Of a stretch of DNA of 64,000 bases, positions 1 through 9,236 are shown in pieces. This DNA is from Brevundimonas mediterranea. GTDB taxonomy: Bacteria > Pseudomonadota > Alphaproteobacteria > Caulobacterales > Caulobacteraceae. The position numbers were made by a program, and so were the translations under genes. How positions within the stretch are numbered: position 1 is the stretch's first letter; the number at the start of each line of letters is the position of its first letter. The stretch spans positions 310,001 to 374,000 of the forward strand of contig NZ_JACIDA010000001.1 of assembly GCF_014196125.1 (NCBI RefSeq). Reading direction: 5' to 3'. The notes below the pieces were generated by a model that made no database searches, was not told the origin of the DNA, and worked only from the letters and a program-made list of their open reading frames with translations.

Positions 1-487
1 GCGACAGGGCGAAGAGACGTTCACGCACCGGGTCCCAGACTGCACCATGGCCGGATGGCAGGGGCAGACTGAGGATCGGCCTCTGGCCGTCGGCGAGATC
101 GTAGACGTTCAGTCGATCGCCCCGGTCGTGGATCGAGAGGGCCACGGCGATGCGATCGCCGGGCAGGAGGGCCGCCGAATGCGCCATGGGGGCATCGGCG
201 TGAAACAGCACATCGCCGGTCTCGCTGTTCAGAAGCACGACGCCGCCCGTTGAAGAGGTGATCAGCACACGACCGCCCGCGACCGGCTTGCATTCGTCGA
301 TCTTTTCCAGAAGCCCGGCGCGAAACGCGCGGGGCAGGTTTTCGGCTTCCGAGGCGTCCCAGCGCCAGGTCTCTCGCGGACCTTCAGCGGCGAGTTCATA
401 GCGTCGGACTTGGTCGTCCCCGCAGGCCAGAACGGCCGGTGATGCGGACATCGACGCTGTGAAGGCAAGAATGGCGGAAAGGATCAT
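1..487 (-). CDS. Secreted propeller-like protein, partial (DUF6528-like)
   Basis: The minus-strand frame is open from an ATG at 487 to the window edge, giving 162 residues of an incomplete protein. The N-terminus is a signal peptide (hydrophobic MILSAILAF core, alanine-rich cleavage region) followed by ACGDDQV. The mature part has short beta-strand repeats such as LITSSTGGVVLLNSETGDVLF and YDLADGQRPIL, which resemble WD/PQQ-like propeller blades. The ACGDDQV..YEL start recalls DUF6528 proteins, but that is recognition from memory, not a search result. It is divergent from the TonB-dependent receptor, with 103 bp between the two starts, so both may be controlled from the same gap. The C-terminus lies outside the window and the substrate is unknown. 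Confidence 0.7.
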   Translation of the reverse strand, partial: MILSAILAFTASMSASPAVLACGDDQVRRYELAAEGPRETWRWDASEAENLPRAFRAGLLEKIDECKPVAGGRVLITSSTGGVVLLNSETGDVLFHADAPMAHSAALLPGDRIAVALSIHDRGDRLNVYDLADGQRPILSLPLPSGHGAVWDPVRERLFALS

Positions 488-590
488 GAGGGCTCCTTGA
501 AAGAACGATCTTCTTGTATCGGCGGATCATGTCATAAATATCTCACTATGAGTGGGTAAATAACGGCCATCCCCTTCAAGGAGGCACCCC

Positions 591-3230
591 ATGACCGTTC
601 GCCACATCTCGCTTCGTCAATTCTGGCTGGCGTCGACTTTTCTTTTTGCAACGCCGGCTGTCGCCCAGACGGTCTCGACAGACCCCGTCGCTCACCTGGA
701 TGAGGTTGTCGTCACCGGGGCTCGCCTGCAGGCCCGCACCGAGATCGCGACCAAGCGCAACGCCACGATCATCCTGGATTCCATCAGCGCCGACGAAATC
801 GGCAGCCTGCCGGATTTCGGTCTGGGCGAGGCGCTCGAACGTGTGCCCGGCGTCTCCACGGTTCAGAACAATGACCGCGGCGAGGCGCAGTTTCTGTCCA
901 TCCGCGGCCTGAACGCCGACTACAATCTGGTCGAGGTCGATGGCGTCGCCCTTCCGGCCAACGAACTGGGTCGTCGCAACGTCTCGCTAGATGTCATCCC
1001 GTCGTCGCTGGCGCGCCGGGTCGATGTGGCCAAGTCGGTGACGCCGGAGATGAACGGCAACGCCATCGGCGGCGTCGCCAATCTCGTGACCCGCAGCGCC
1101 TTTGATGGTAGGGGCGGACTGTTCATCGGCGGCCGTTTCGACATCGGCGCCTGGGATAATGAGCGTCACTTCAGCCAGGGCGGAGCGTCCGGCCAAGGCG
1201 AGGCCGTGATCTCGAACACTTTCGGCCCAGGTGATCGGTTCGGCTTCGTCGTTTCCGCCAGCCGCTATGTCCGCGACTCCTCGTCGCTGAACTCGGCAGT
1301 CGATAATTACAGCTTCTTCGATCCGGTCACCCACGCGCGACTGGCCGTGACCGCTCCAGGTCTCGATACGGCCGACGTGGCGCCGCAGCGCCGTCGCTGG
1401 CTGGCCTATGACAACGTCCGCACCCGCGAGGGCGTGTTCGGGAAGCTGGAGTACCGCCACGGCAGTCTGGAAGCCCGCCTGACGGCGGCGGACTTCAACC
1501 ATACGAACGATGAGGACCGCCAGAGCAACATCCTCATCGCCAACGGCAATCCTGCGCCGGCGAGCATTTCCGCGACCGGAGGAACCGTGACCTCGGCCAA
1601 TGCCCAGGTCGATCTGGTCCAGTATGATCAGGAACGCGGCATCCGATACGTCGACTTCCGCGTGCGCTGGACGCCGGGCCAGCGTCAGTTCGTCGATTTC
1701 GGTTTGAACGACGCCGTGGCGACCTATCGCCAGGATGCGCGTCTGGCGACCTATCGCATCGCCAACACGACGAACCTCGCCTTCTCCTACGAGATCGAGC
1801 GGGGCGATTTCCCTTATCTCAACGTCGCCAATCCGGCGTTCGCCTTCGATCCGGCCAACTACAGGCAGTTTGAATACGGCGCCACGCTCGACGATTCCCG
1901 TGAGGAGGCCAAAACCGGGCATCTCGACTGGGGCTTCAACGTCGATCGGAGCGATCGCGGCCTGGGCCTGCAGGTCGGGGCCTATGCCCGCCGGCTTGAG
2001 CGTCGCTACGACCGGGCCGTCGACAACTACCGCCCGCTGAGCTCCAGCGACTACCGCCTGTCCACGGTCGGAAGCCTGTCCGGCTATTCGCCCTTCAATG
2101 CCCGGGGCACGCAGATTCTGATCGTCGATCCCGGCTTGGCCCAGGCCTTCTTCGAAGCCAACCGCGCAGGCTTTTCCGCCACCTCGACCAACGCGGCCGG
2201 CAGCATCTCGGCCGACTACGACATCAATGAAGACATCGACGCGGTCTACGCTATGGCGCGGTTCGCAACCGATCGCCTGACCCTAGTCGGTGGCTTGCGC
2301 TATGAGCGCACGAAGCTTCAGACCGGGTCTGCAGCCCTGGTTTCCGGCGCCTACGTCTATGGCGTGCAGGAGACCGACTACGATGATTGGCTGCCGTCTT
2401 TCCAGGCCAACTATGATCTGACCGATAGGTTGAAGGTCCGCGCCGCCTGGAGCCGGACGATAGGCCGGGCCAACTACGACGATCTCGCCTCGCGCGAAGT
2501 TCGGACTATCGATAGCGACGGCGACTACACGATCCGGGGCGGCAATCCCTTCTTGGAGCCGCGCCGGTCGGACAACGCCGATCTGAGCTTGGAGTACTAC
2601 GCCGGTCGCGACGCCATGGCCTCCATCGGCGTCTTCCAAAAGGAGATTTCCGACGAGATCATCACGCTGCGCACCACAGCCGATGAAATGATCGACGGCG
2701 CCCTGGAGTCCGTCACCCGCATACGCCCGACCAACGCCGGCGACTTCAAGGTTCAAGGGATCGAGTTCAATCTGGTGATCTCACGCATGGACTTCCTGCC
2801 GGCGCCGCTCCACGGGCTGGGGGTGTCCGCCAATCTGACACTGCTGGACGGAACGCCGCCCAGCATCACAATGAACGATTTCACCGAGCGTCGGCTGCCG
2901 GGCCTGTTCGAGAGTTCGGACCGGGTGGGTAACGTCAAGGTCTTCTACACCGCAGGTCCGCTGACGTTGCAGGGCGCCTGGAACCATGTTGGCGACACGC
3001 TCTATTCGGTCTCCAACAGCGATCCACTGCAGGACCGGATCGTCGAAGCCAATGACCGGTTCGACGCCCAGGCTCGTTACCGCCTGAACCGCAACTTGAC
3101 GGTGGTCGCTCAGGCGAAGAACCTGACCAACGAGCGCCGTCGCCGGATGTTCGGTCCGGACTTCGGCCTGCTGCGCGAAGAACTCGACAACGGCCGCGCC
3201 TTCTATGTCGGCGCACTATTCCGCTATTGA
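591..3230 (+). CDS. TonB-dependent outer-membrane receptor (Caulobacter type)
   Basis: An 879-residue outer-membrane receptor that uses TonB/ExbBD energy to import a ligand. Residues 1-25 are a signal peptide ending in PAVAQ. A TonB box, DEVVVTG, lies at residues 37-43. A plug domain follows (about 50-175; LGEALERVPGVSTVQ and FLSIRGLNADYNLVEVDG), then a beta-barrel ending in the aromatic LFRY. The length and the late REELDNGRAFYVG segment match the large TonB-dependent receptor subfamily that is abundant in Caulobacterales. A ribosome-binding AAGGAGG lies just upstream of the ATG. The ligand cannot be read from the sequence. The neighbouring exported hydrolases suggest an organic oligomer or peptide rather than only iron-siderophore, but this is inference. 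Confidence 0.95.
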   Translation: MTVRHISLRQFWLASTFLFATPAVAQTVSTDPVAHLDEVVVTGARLQARTEIATKRNATIILDSISADEIGSLPDFGLGEALERVPGVSTVQNNDRGEAQFLSIRGLNADYNLVEVDGVALPANELGRRNVSLDVIPSSLARRVDVAKSVTPEMNGNAIGGVANLVTRSAFDGRGGLFIGGRFDIGAWDNERHFSQGGASGQGEAVISNTFGPGDRFGFVVSASRYVRDSSSLNSAVDNYSFFDPVTHARLAVTAPGLDTADVAPQRRRWLAYDNVRTREGVFGKLEYRHGSLEARLTAADFNHTNDEDRQSNILIANGNPAPASISATGGTVTSANAQVDLVQYDQERGIRYVDFRVRWTPGQRQFVDFGLNDAVATYRQDARLATYRIANTTNLAFSYEIERGDFPYLNVANPAFAFDPANYRQFEYGATLDDSREEAKTGHLDWGFNVDRSDRGLGLQVGAYARRLERRYDRAVDNYRPLSSSDYRLSTVGSLSGYSPFNARGTQILIVDPGLAQAFFEANRAGFSATSTNAAGSISADYDINEDIDAVYAMARFATDRLTLVGGLRYERTKLQTGSAALVSGAYVYGVQETDYDDWLPSFQANYDLTDRLKVRAAWSRTIGRANYDDLASREVRTIDSDGDYTIRGGNPFLEPRRSDNADLSLEYYAGRDAMASIGVFQKEISDEIITLRTTADEMIDGALESVTRIRPTNAGDFKVQGIEFNLVISRMDFLPAPLHGLGVSANLTLLDGTPPSITMNDFTERRLPGLFESSDRVGNVKVFYTAGPLTLQGAWNHVGDTLYSVSNSDPLQDRIVEANDRFDAQARYRLNRNLTVVAQAKNLTNERRRRMFGPDFGLLREELDNGRAFYVGALFRY

Positions 3231-3592
3231 TGCCGGGAAACGAGCGAGCTGAACCCCCCGCCTTAGGGTATCGTGACGTGGCGTCGGCCGCCGTGGCCGT
3301 ATCAAAGTGCAGATCGACCACCGAGTTCGAGGAGCGCCCATCTGAGCCGCGATGAATGTCGAGTTCAAGACGGCACGCCGGTGTCTGCAGATTGCGCGTT
3401 GCTGTCTTATAGGGAAGGCGAGACCGTTCAACGCATCTTGAAGTTTGATGCTCGAGCGACGGTCCCGTCTCGACTACGTCAAGGGCTTGTTGCCGACAGG
3501 ACCACATGTCTCTGGCACGGCGACGCCCCTGCAGCCTAGCCTTGATCTGGCCGTGGTGCGGTGAACAGATATCGGTCTTTTAGGGAGACAGG
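3231..3592. other. Non-coding gap, nothing recognised
   Basis: These 362 bases lie between the receptor and the next gene. Open frames here have neither a convincing ribosome-binding site nor protein-like composition. I see no tRNA, clear terminator or repeat. Confidence 0.4.
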
Positions 3593-4294
3593 ATGCCCGA
3601 TAAGACCCAAACCCGCAGGGCTATGATCGGCTGCGGTGTTCTGACAGTAGCCGCAGCGGGCGCCCTGGCGACGCGCGCTGCGCCCCGCCTCGTCGGTGGA
3701 ACGGGACTGGAGGGCCGTGCAATCCGGGCCATCGGCGTCGAGACGGCGCGAGTGAACTATCAGGGCCGGCCCGCGCTGCGCGCCCTGGCCTTGGAGAACG
3801 TCGCAGCACTTGATCGGCTGGTGGTGCTGGACACGCCCGCCTTTGGCGACGGCGTTATTGAGGCCTGGATCAGCGGCGCCCCCAGCGCCACGGCCAGCGC
3901 CACGGCGCGAGGCTTTGTCGGGGTGGCTTTCCGGGTGCAGGACGAGGCTCGGCTCGAGGCCATCTATCTGCGCCCGACCAACGGGCGGGCTGACGATCAG
4001 TTCCGCCGAAACCATACCGTCCAATATATTTCCCACCCGGAGTACCCTTGGGAGCGGCTGCGTGCTGAAGCGCCGGCTCAGTATGAAACCTATGTCGATC
4101 TGGAGCCGGGTCGTTGGTTCCATGTACGGATCACAGTGGCGGGAACCAAAGCCCAGCTACACGTGGACGGCGTTGAACAGCCGACCCTGATCGTCGGCGA
4201 CCTGAAACACGGCGCCGAAGCCAAGGGGGGCGTGGCGCTGTGGATCGGCCCTGGCACGCTGGCCCATTTCAGCGACGTGCAAGTGATGTCCTAG
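3593..4294 (+). CDS. Exported LamG/DUF1080-like concanavalin-fold protein
   Basis: This 233-residue protein starts after GGGAGACAGG. The N-terminus TRRAMIGCGVLTVAAAGALA combines twin arginines with a hydrophobic stretch, so a Tat signal or a lipoprotein signal (cysteine at about residue 15) is possible. The mature domain has the usual sequence of a family-16/LamG-like jelly roll: LDTPAFGDGVIEAWI, GFVGVAFRVQDEARLEAIYLRP, ARFHVRITV-like GRWFHVRITVAGTKAQLHVDG and a final LAHFSDVQV. Such domains (DUF1080, 3-keto-disaccharide hydrolase family) bind or cleave sugars, but no catalytic residues can be assigned here. It is encoded alone between the receptor and the convergent serine hydrolase. Carbohydrate binding is a reasonable but unproven guess. 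Confidence 0.75.
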   Translation: MPDKTQTRRAMIGCGVLTVAAAGALATRAAPRLVGGTGLEGRAIRAIGVETARVNYQGRPALRALALENVAALDRLVVLDTPAFGDGVIEAWISGAPSATASATARGFVGVAFRVQDEARLEAIYLRPTNGRADDQFRRNHTVQYISHPEYPWERLRAEAPAQYETYVDLEPGRWFHVRITVAGTKAQLHVDGVEQPTLIVGDLKHGAEAKGGVALWIGPGTLAHFSDVQVMS

Positions 4295-4468
4295 GACGTT
4301 TGAGCGCCGTCGCACACGGGGTCAGCGCGGGACCGGTCCTGCGCCGGTCCGGGAAGGCGCATGGGTCCAACCGGCCCGGGCCTCCAGCCCTGCGGGCGGA
4401 CGTGATTCGGCTCTTAAAGATCAAGGGGCGCGGATCGCGTCCTAGGGGAGCGTCGTCGGCGCTTGCCG

Positions 4469-5968
4469 TCAGCGGCCGTCGCCGCTGCGGAGGCGCCTGA
4501 CGCCGTCGATGGCGTAGTGGTTTTCCGGATCGATCCGCAGGGACATCTCGAAATGCGAGATCGCCGCAGTTTTGTCGCCTTCGGCCGCCGAAATATCGGC
4601 CAGGCCGTCATGGCTGTAGGCCGATTGCGGAAACTGCTCGAGTGCGAACTGGAACACCCGACGCGCCGCCTCCATCGAGGGCAGTCCAAGAAGTTCATAG
4701 CCGACCTCGACGAGCATCTCGTCGGTCGTGAAGATTTCAGCCGAGGGCTCAGCCGCCTTCATCTCCTGATATCGACGCAGGCCCGCCTCCACGCCGCCTG
4801 AGAGGATCGCATCCAAGATTAGCGTCTTCGGCTGGATCGTGGGAAGGGCGACGGGCTCGGCGAAATAGATCCCTGCCAGAGCGCGGGCCGTGCCGCCACC
4901 GCTGGCCTCGTCGCTGTTGCTCAACACGATGATCGTCAAGTCGTCGTCGGGGAAGCGCGCGACCATGTTGGAAAAGCCCGGCCCGCTGCCTGCGTGACCG
5001 ATCATCCGACGATTGTGCCATGTCCTGATTTCCCAGCCGAAACCGTAGTTGTTTCGGGCCGCGTCGATCATCTGTTCAGAGGAGGCGCGGGAGATCAGTG
5101 AGTCTGCGTCCAGCGCGCGAGCCCAGATCAACAGATCGTCCACCGTACTGCTGAGCCCGGCCTCGCCGTACACGCCGGTCATCGATTGCGGCGTGGCCTC
5201 AATGAAGGTGGAGCCGAGGGAATAATAGCCCGTCGCCAGATGAGGGATCACGAGGCGGGAGGCGTTGAAGACCGTATGGTCCATTCCAAGCGGCGTCAGG
5301 ATCCGGTTCCGCAAAACATCCGGCAGCGGCTTTCCGGAAACGCGTTCGATGATCGCGCCCAGCAGATTGTAGCCCGCGTTGCTGTATCGATAGCCTTCGC
5401 CCGGTGCGAACTCGAGCGGGAGGTCCCGCACAAGCGCCACCAGGCCGCCCGTGCCGTAGGTCCGGCTGTCCAGGGTTTCGTCCCAATCCGGCAGGCTGCT
5501 GTAGTTCGGTATGCCGGAGGTGTGGGTCAGCAGCTGCCGGATGGTGATGGAACGCCAGGCGAGGGGGCAATCGGCGAGATAGTCACAGGCAAGATCATCG
5601 ACCTTCAGCTTGCCCTCCTCCTGCAGCATCATGATCAGGAGTGCGGTGAAGGGCTTGGTGACCGACGCCAACTGGTAAAGGGTGTCGTCCGCATTGGGGA
5701 CGTCAAACGCTCTGTTCGCCAACCCATAGCTCTTGCGGAAGATCGGCACGCCATCCCGGGCGACCAGGACCGTGCCGCTGAAGGCCGCGTTCCGGACGGC
5801 GGCCTGCATATAGGCGTCGAACGCTGCGCTTTGGTCCACCACCGACCGCCCGGACGGCTGGATCGCTGCGGAGTGAGCCGGGCCGGCGCCTGGAGCCGCG
5901 AGCGCAGGCTGTCCGAGTGTGAATGCCGAGATGGCGAAGGTCGCCGTCAAAAGTTTTGTCACGGTCAC
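4469..5968 (-). CDS. Exported beta-lactamase-family serine hydrolase with TPR tail
   Basis: A 499-residue class-C beta-lactamase/DD-peptidase-fold hydrolase. A signal peptide occupies residues 1-24 (ending PALAA). The nucleophile motif is S102-V-T-K105, the second motif is Y196-S-N198, and the third is HAGSG around residue 325 in place of KTG/HTG. The last 100 or so residues look like tetratricopeptide repeats (YELLGLPSMEAARRVF, DGLADISAAEGDKTAA, FEMSLRIDPENH). Such a tail is common in family members that act as esterases or D-amino peptidases rather than true beta-lactamases. The gene is divergent from a MarR regulator, and an A/T-rich inverted repeat lies between the two starts, so repression by that regulator is likely. 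It is one of three related hydrolases within 8 kb. Confidence 0.92.
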   Translation of the reverse strand: MTVTKLLTATFAISAFTLGQPALAAPGAGPAHSAAIQPSGRSVVDQSAAFDAYMQAAVRNAAFSGTVLVARDGVPIFRKSYGLANRAFDVPNADDTLYQLASVTKPFTALLIMMLQEEGKLKVDDLACDYLADCPLAWRSITIRQLLTHTSGIPNYSSLPDWDETLDSRTYGTGGLVALVRDLPLEFAPGEGYRYSNAGYNLLGAIIERVSGKPLPDVLRNRILTPLGMDHTVFNASRLVIPHLATGYYSLGSTFIEATPQSMTGVYGEAGLSSTVDDLLIWARALDADSLISRASSEQMIDAARNNYGFGWEIRTWHNRRMIGHAGSGPGFSNMVARFPDDDLTIIVLSNSDEASGGGTARALAGIYFAEPVALPTIQPKTLILDAILSGGVEAGLRRYQEMKAAEPSAEIFTTDEMLVEVGYELLGLPSMEAARRVFQFALEQFPQSAYSHDGLADISAAEGDKTAAISHFEMSLRIDPENHYAIDGVRRLRSGDGR

Positions 5969-5992
5969 GGCGGCGGCCTCCTTAAGCGAAAT

Positions 5993-6023
5993 ATCTTTGT
6001 ATCAAAATATATTACGCAAAGAT
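5993..6023. promoter_or_regulatory. Inverted repeat in the divergent hydrolase/MarR promoter region
   Basis: ATCTTTG (5993-5999) and CAAAGAT (6017-6023) form 7-bp perfect arms around a 17-base AT-rich centre. This is the most AT-rich stretch nearby and lies between two divergent starts. It is a good candidate for the MarR operator overlapping promoter elements. A similar half (CTTGTATC) lies upstream of the TonB receptor near 512. Confidence 0.45.
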
Positions 6024-6073
6024 TCTTTCTGTCAAGGTTTGTGCCGGCCCGAGCCCTGGGTTAGTGTGATCGA

Positions 6074-6592
6074 ATGACGACGACATCATCCCGTCCCGAC
6101 GTGATCGATACGGTGCTCGCAGATTGGCGTAGCGCGCGCCCAGCGACCAAGGCAGGCGCACTGCACGTGGTAGGGCGCATTCTTTGGTTAGGACGGCGCT
6201 ATGAAGAAGCCGTCGCCCAGCTGCTCTCGGAGCACCATCTCTCCTATTCCGACTACGACGTCCTCGCGACGCTACGCCGGGCTGGTGCGCCCTTCGAGTT
6301 GACCCCGACCGAACTGGCCAAACGCGTGCTTCTGAGTTCCGGCGGCCTCACGGCCTGCCTTCGACGCCTCGAGTCCTCGGACCTCGTTTCCCGTCACGGC
6401 GTGCCGGAAGACCGCCGACGCCTGATGGCGAAACTGACGCCTAAGGGGTTTGACCTGGTGGAGGCGTTCATCGATCAGCGATTCGCCCTGGCGGATAGCG
6501 CCTTGGTCGAGCTTGATCGTGATGAGAGGGATCAGACGGAAGCCCTGCTGCGTCGGCTTGTGGTTTCCGCTGGGGGGGAGGCCCTCCGCTAA
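6074..6592 (+). CDS. MarR-family transcriptional regulator
   Basis: A 172-residue regulator with a winged helix-turn-helix in the middle: LSYSDYDVLATLRRAG, LTPTELAKRVLLSSGGLTACLRRLESSDLVSR and the wing VPEDRRRLMAKLTPKG. The final helices (DQRFALADSALVELDRDERDQTEALLRRL) form the usual dimerisation element. MarR proteins normally repress their own gene and a divergent or adjacent gene, with release by small aromatic or antibiotic-like ligands. The divergent serine hydrolase is 105 bp away with an inverted repeat between. The ligand is unknown. Confidence 0.92.
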   Translation: MTTTSSRPDVIDTVLADWRSARPATKAGALHVVGRILWLGRRYEEAVAQLLSEHHLSYSDYDVLATLRRAGAPFELTPTELAKRVLLSSGGLTACLRRLESSDLVSRHGVPEDRRRLMAKLTPKGFDLVEAFIDQRFALADSALVELDRDERDQTEALLRRLVVSAGGEALR

Positions 6593-6732
6593 GCGCAGGG
6601 CCGTGGGCCCCAAGGCTGATCGCTTCAGACGACGCTGCGGCTCGCCCCGTCGGAACCGTCGCCGATCGACGTTTATTCGCCGTTTCCTGCATCCGAACAG
6701 CATTGCCGGGGCCTCCTGACTGAGGAGGCCTG

Positions 6733-7455
6733 ATGATCACAACTGTCGTTTCCGAAACCGGCCGCCATCGTCTGGTTCTGACCCACTATGCGCCGGAGGA
6801 GGAATGCCGGGCGCACCGGCATATGGAGTCTCAGATCTCCCTTCTGCTTGTGGGCGCCTATGAGGAGACCAGCTCCGATGGACGTCGAACGGTCGCCGGC
6901 GCGAGCCTGAGTTGCAAGCCGGAGGGCTTCGAGCATGAGAACCGGTTCGGCGAACACGGGGCCCTGATGCTGTCTTTGCATGGTAAGGAGCCAGCCGAGC
7001 CGGCGACATCCTACTTCGTGACGCAGTTGGAAAATCGGCGCGCTGGCGCGACGCTGCTCGAAGGGGCGGCTGGGGCAGGGCCGTGGGAATATAACTTGTA
7101 TGGGGGCAGGGCGATGGGCTCGGAGGCGCCCCCCGCGATCAATCCTGGCTTACAGAAAGCCCGCCATCGGTTCATGGCCGAGCCGGATCTGTCCATCGCG
7201 GGGCTGGCCCGCTCCCTGGATTTGCACCCTGTCCATGTCGCGCGGCTCTTTCGAAGCGCCTTTGGGCGATCGCCGGCCCAGATGCGCCGCGAAGCGCGGG
7301 CGGCGCGCGCCATCGACCGCATCATCCGCTCCTCCGCCGCACTGGCCGATATCGCCGTTTCGGAAGGCTTCTCCGACCAGGCGCATATGACACGGGCGGT
7401 CGGCGAGGTCAGCGGCTGGAGTCCCGGCGCTTTGCGCCGGCTTCTGAAGACGTGA
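6733..7455 (+). CDS. AraC-family transcriptional regulator
   Basis: A 240-residue protein with an N-terminal cupin-like sensor half (APEEECRAHRHMESQISLLLVGAYEE, with a CRAHRH cluster at about residues 25-30) and a C-terminal AraC DNA-binding half. The DNA-binding half holds two helix-turn-helices: LSIAGLARSLDLHPVHVARLFRSAFGRSPAQMRRE and ALADIAVSEGFSDQAHMTRAVGEVSGWSPGALRR. A GAGG ribosome-binding motif precedes the ATG. The next gene, a secreted serine hydrolase, starts 4 bases after this stop, so the two are probably co-transcribed. A frameshifted paralogue of this gene lies at 23942, which shows that a duplicated locus has decayed elsewhere in the window. Confidence 0.93.
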   Translation: MITTVVSETGRHRLVLTHYAPEEECRAHRHMESQISLLLVGAYEETSSDGRRTVAGASLSCKPEGFEHENRFGEHGALMLSLHGKEPAEPATSYFVTQLENRRAGATLLEGAAGAGPWEYNLYGGRAMGSEAPPAINPGLQKARHRFMAEPDLSIAGLARSLDLHPVHVARLFRSAFGRSPAQMRREARAARAIDRIIRSSAALADIAVSEGFSDQAHMTRAVGEVSGWSPGALRRLLKT

Positions 7456-7459
7456 GGCG

Positions 7460-9052
7460 ATGTTTCCTCCGTTCAAGACGACGGCGGGCGCCCTGATGCA
7501 CATCGAAACGCTCGTTCATTCAAAGGCCGTTGTCGTGACATTTCTTCATTCCCTCGCCGCCGGCCTTGTGTCGGTCAGCCTGCTCATCGCCTCTACGGCC
7601 CAAGCCGATCCTTCGCGTGTCTCCGAAGCCGCCGACATCGACGCCTTCATTCACAAGGCGGTGACGGCCATCGATGCCGTGCCGGGGCTTGCGATTGCGG
7701 TCGTCGACGGCGATGGCGTCGTCCTGACCGCCGGCTACGGCGTCGCCAATGTCGAAACGGGGACGCCGGTCGACGCCGACACCGAATTCTACATCGCCTC
7801 CGCGACCAAATCCTTCACCGCCTTGGCCATTGCGGCCATGGCCAGACGAGGAGAGTTGGCCCTGGATGTCCCGCTCTCCGCGTGGATCGGGAAGACGGGT
7901 CTGTCGCCCAGCCTGGCCGAATCCGTCTCTCTCGCCGATCTGCTCAGCCACAGGTCCGGTCTCGACAACAATCCCATGGCTTTCCGCGCCGCCTATTCCG
8001 GCGATCATTCGCCCAAAGTCATGCTGGCCCTCGTCGCGGCGACCGTACAACGAGACGACACGCCGCACGGCGTTTTCCGGTACTCGAACGCCGGCTACAA
8101 TCTGGCGACCACCTTGCTGGAAGCGCGCACGGGACGGGACTGGCGCGCTATGGTCCGAGACGAAGTGCTGGCGCCCGCCGGCATGGACCACACTACGGCC
8201 TGGATTTCGCAGGCGAGCGCCGATCATGTCCTTGCGGCGGGCCATTTCGGAGATGGCCTGACCCCGAGGGTCAGTCCTTTGCAGAAGGTCGACGCCACCA
8301 TGCAGTCGGCGGGCGGCCTGGTCTCAACGGCTCACGACATGGCGCGCTGGCTCGAGCTGCAGCTCAACGACGGGGCGATCGACGGACGCCAGGTCTTCCC
8401 CGTTGGACTGATCGCTTCGACCCATCGCCCCCTGGTGACGCAAGACGCCGAATTCGGCGCCTATCACCGAAACGGCTACGCTCTCGGATGGCAGACGGGT
8501 CAGTACGGCCCCGATCGGCTCATCCATCATTTCGGAAACTTCTCCGGATCGCGCGCCCATGTGTCCTTCATGCCGGACCGGCGTCTCGGCGTGGTGGTCC
8601 TGGTCAACGAGGATCTGGTCGCCGGGGAACTCGCCGATGTCGTGGCGAACTATGTCTATGATCGTTTTGCGGAGCGGCCGGAGCTGGACGCTGTCTATGC
8701 CACGGAACTGGCGACCCTGGTCTCGCGTCGGGACCGCAGGCGCGCCGGGTTGGCGACGGCACGGGCGGAACGCGCCAAACGCCCGTCCTCGCTGTCCCGG
8801 CCCGTGAGCCGCTATGTCGGAACCTATGTGAGCCCGACCATGGGGACGCTGCACCTCGACGAGGCCGGCCAACAGCTGATCGGTCGCATCGGCGTGCTGT
8901 CCGCCGCAGCCGAACCCTACACCGATCCAGAGAGTGTCCGCATCGAACTGGTGCCTTTCCAGGGCGAAGTGCTGACGTTCGACGGACCGGACAGTTTGAC
9001 GTTCGAAGGCGAGACCTTCTTGCGGACAGATGAGGTTCCTGTCGGACGATGA
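7460..9052 (+). CDS. Exported beta-lactamase-family serine hydrolase
   Basis: A 530-residue hydrolase of the class-C beta-lactamase fold. After a longish N-region, the hydrophobic stretch VVVTFLHSLAAGLVSVSLLIAS ends in TAQAD near residue 50, so it is exported. The active site is S114-A-T-K117 with Y208-S-N210, and HHFGNFSG near residue 355 fills the third-motif position. The C-terminal 130 residues (RYVGTYVSPTMGTLHL, FDGPDSLTFEGETFLR) are an extra lipocalin-like beta domain that often follows these hydrolases. The start is set 4 bases after the AraC stop. An internal ATG at 7496 is an alternative that would shorten the signal region. The substrate is unknown; esterase or peptidase activity is as likely as lactamase activity. 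Confidence 0.92.
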   Translation: MFPPFKTTAGALMHIETLVHSKAVVVTFLHSLAAGLVSVSLLIASTAQADPSRVSEAADIDAFIHKAVTAIDAVPGLAIAVVDGDGVVLTAGYGVANVETGTPVDADTEFYIASATKSFTALAIAAMARRGELALDVPLSAWIGKTGLSPSLAESVSLADLLSHRSGLDNNPMAFRAAYSGDHSPKVMLALVAATVQRDDTPHGVFRYSNAGYNLATTLLEARTGRDWRAMVRDEVLAPAGMDHTTAWISQASADHVLAAGHFGDGLTPRVSPLQKVDATMQSAGGLVSTAHDMARWLELQLNDGAIDGRQVFPVGLIASTHRPLVTQDAEFGAYHRNGYALGWQTGQYGPDRLIHHFGNFSGSRAHVSFMPDRRLGVVVLVNEDLVAGELADVVANYVYDRFAERPELDAVYATELATLVSRRDRRRAGLATARAERAKRPSSLSRPVSRYVGTYVSPTMGTLHLDEAGQQLIGRIGVLSAAAEPYTDPESVRIELVPFQGEVLTFDGPDSLTFEGETFLRTDEVPVGR

Positions 9053-9236
9053 GGCGCCTCGGAAGCGCCTGGGCTTGGGGCCTGCGGAGCCGCCCGTCTC
9101 TGAAAAGATGCGGAGGAGCGCAGATCGTACGGGCGTCGAATTTTATCCCTCGTCTCGCCGCAATAATGCCGCGCCAAGCGCCACCATACTGTTCCCAACG
9201 TCCTCATGGAGGGCTGAAAAATCCTTGAGGACAGCC

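Noticed and set aside
2935-3507. Minus-strand gene after the TonB receptor
   Set aside because: Mostly antisense to the receptor end; arginine-rich, with no start signal or domain.
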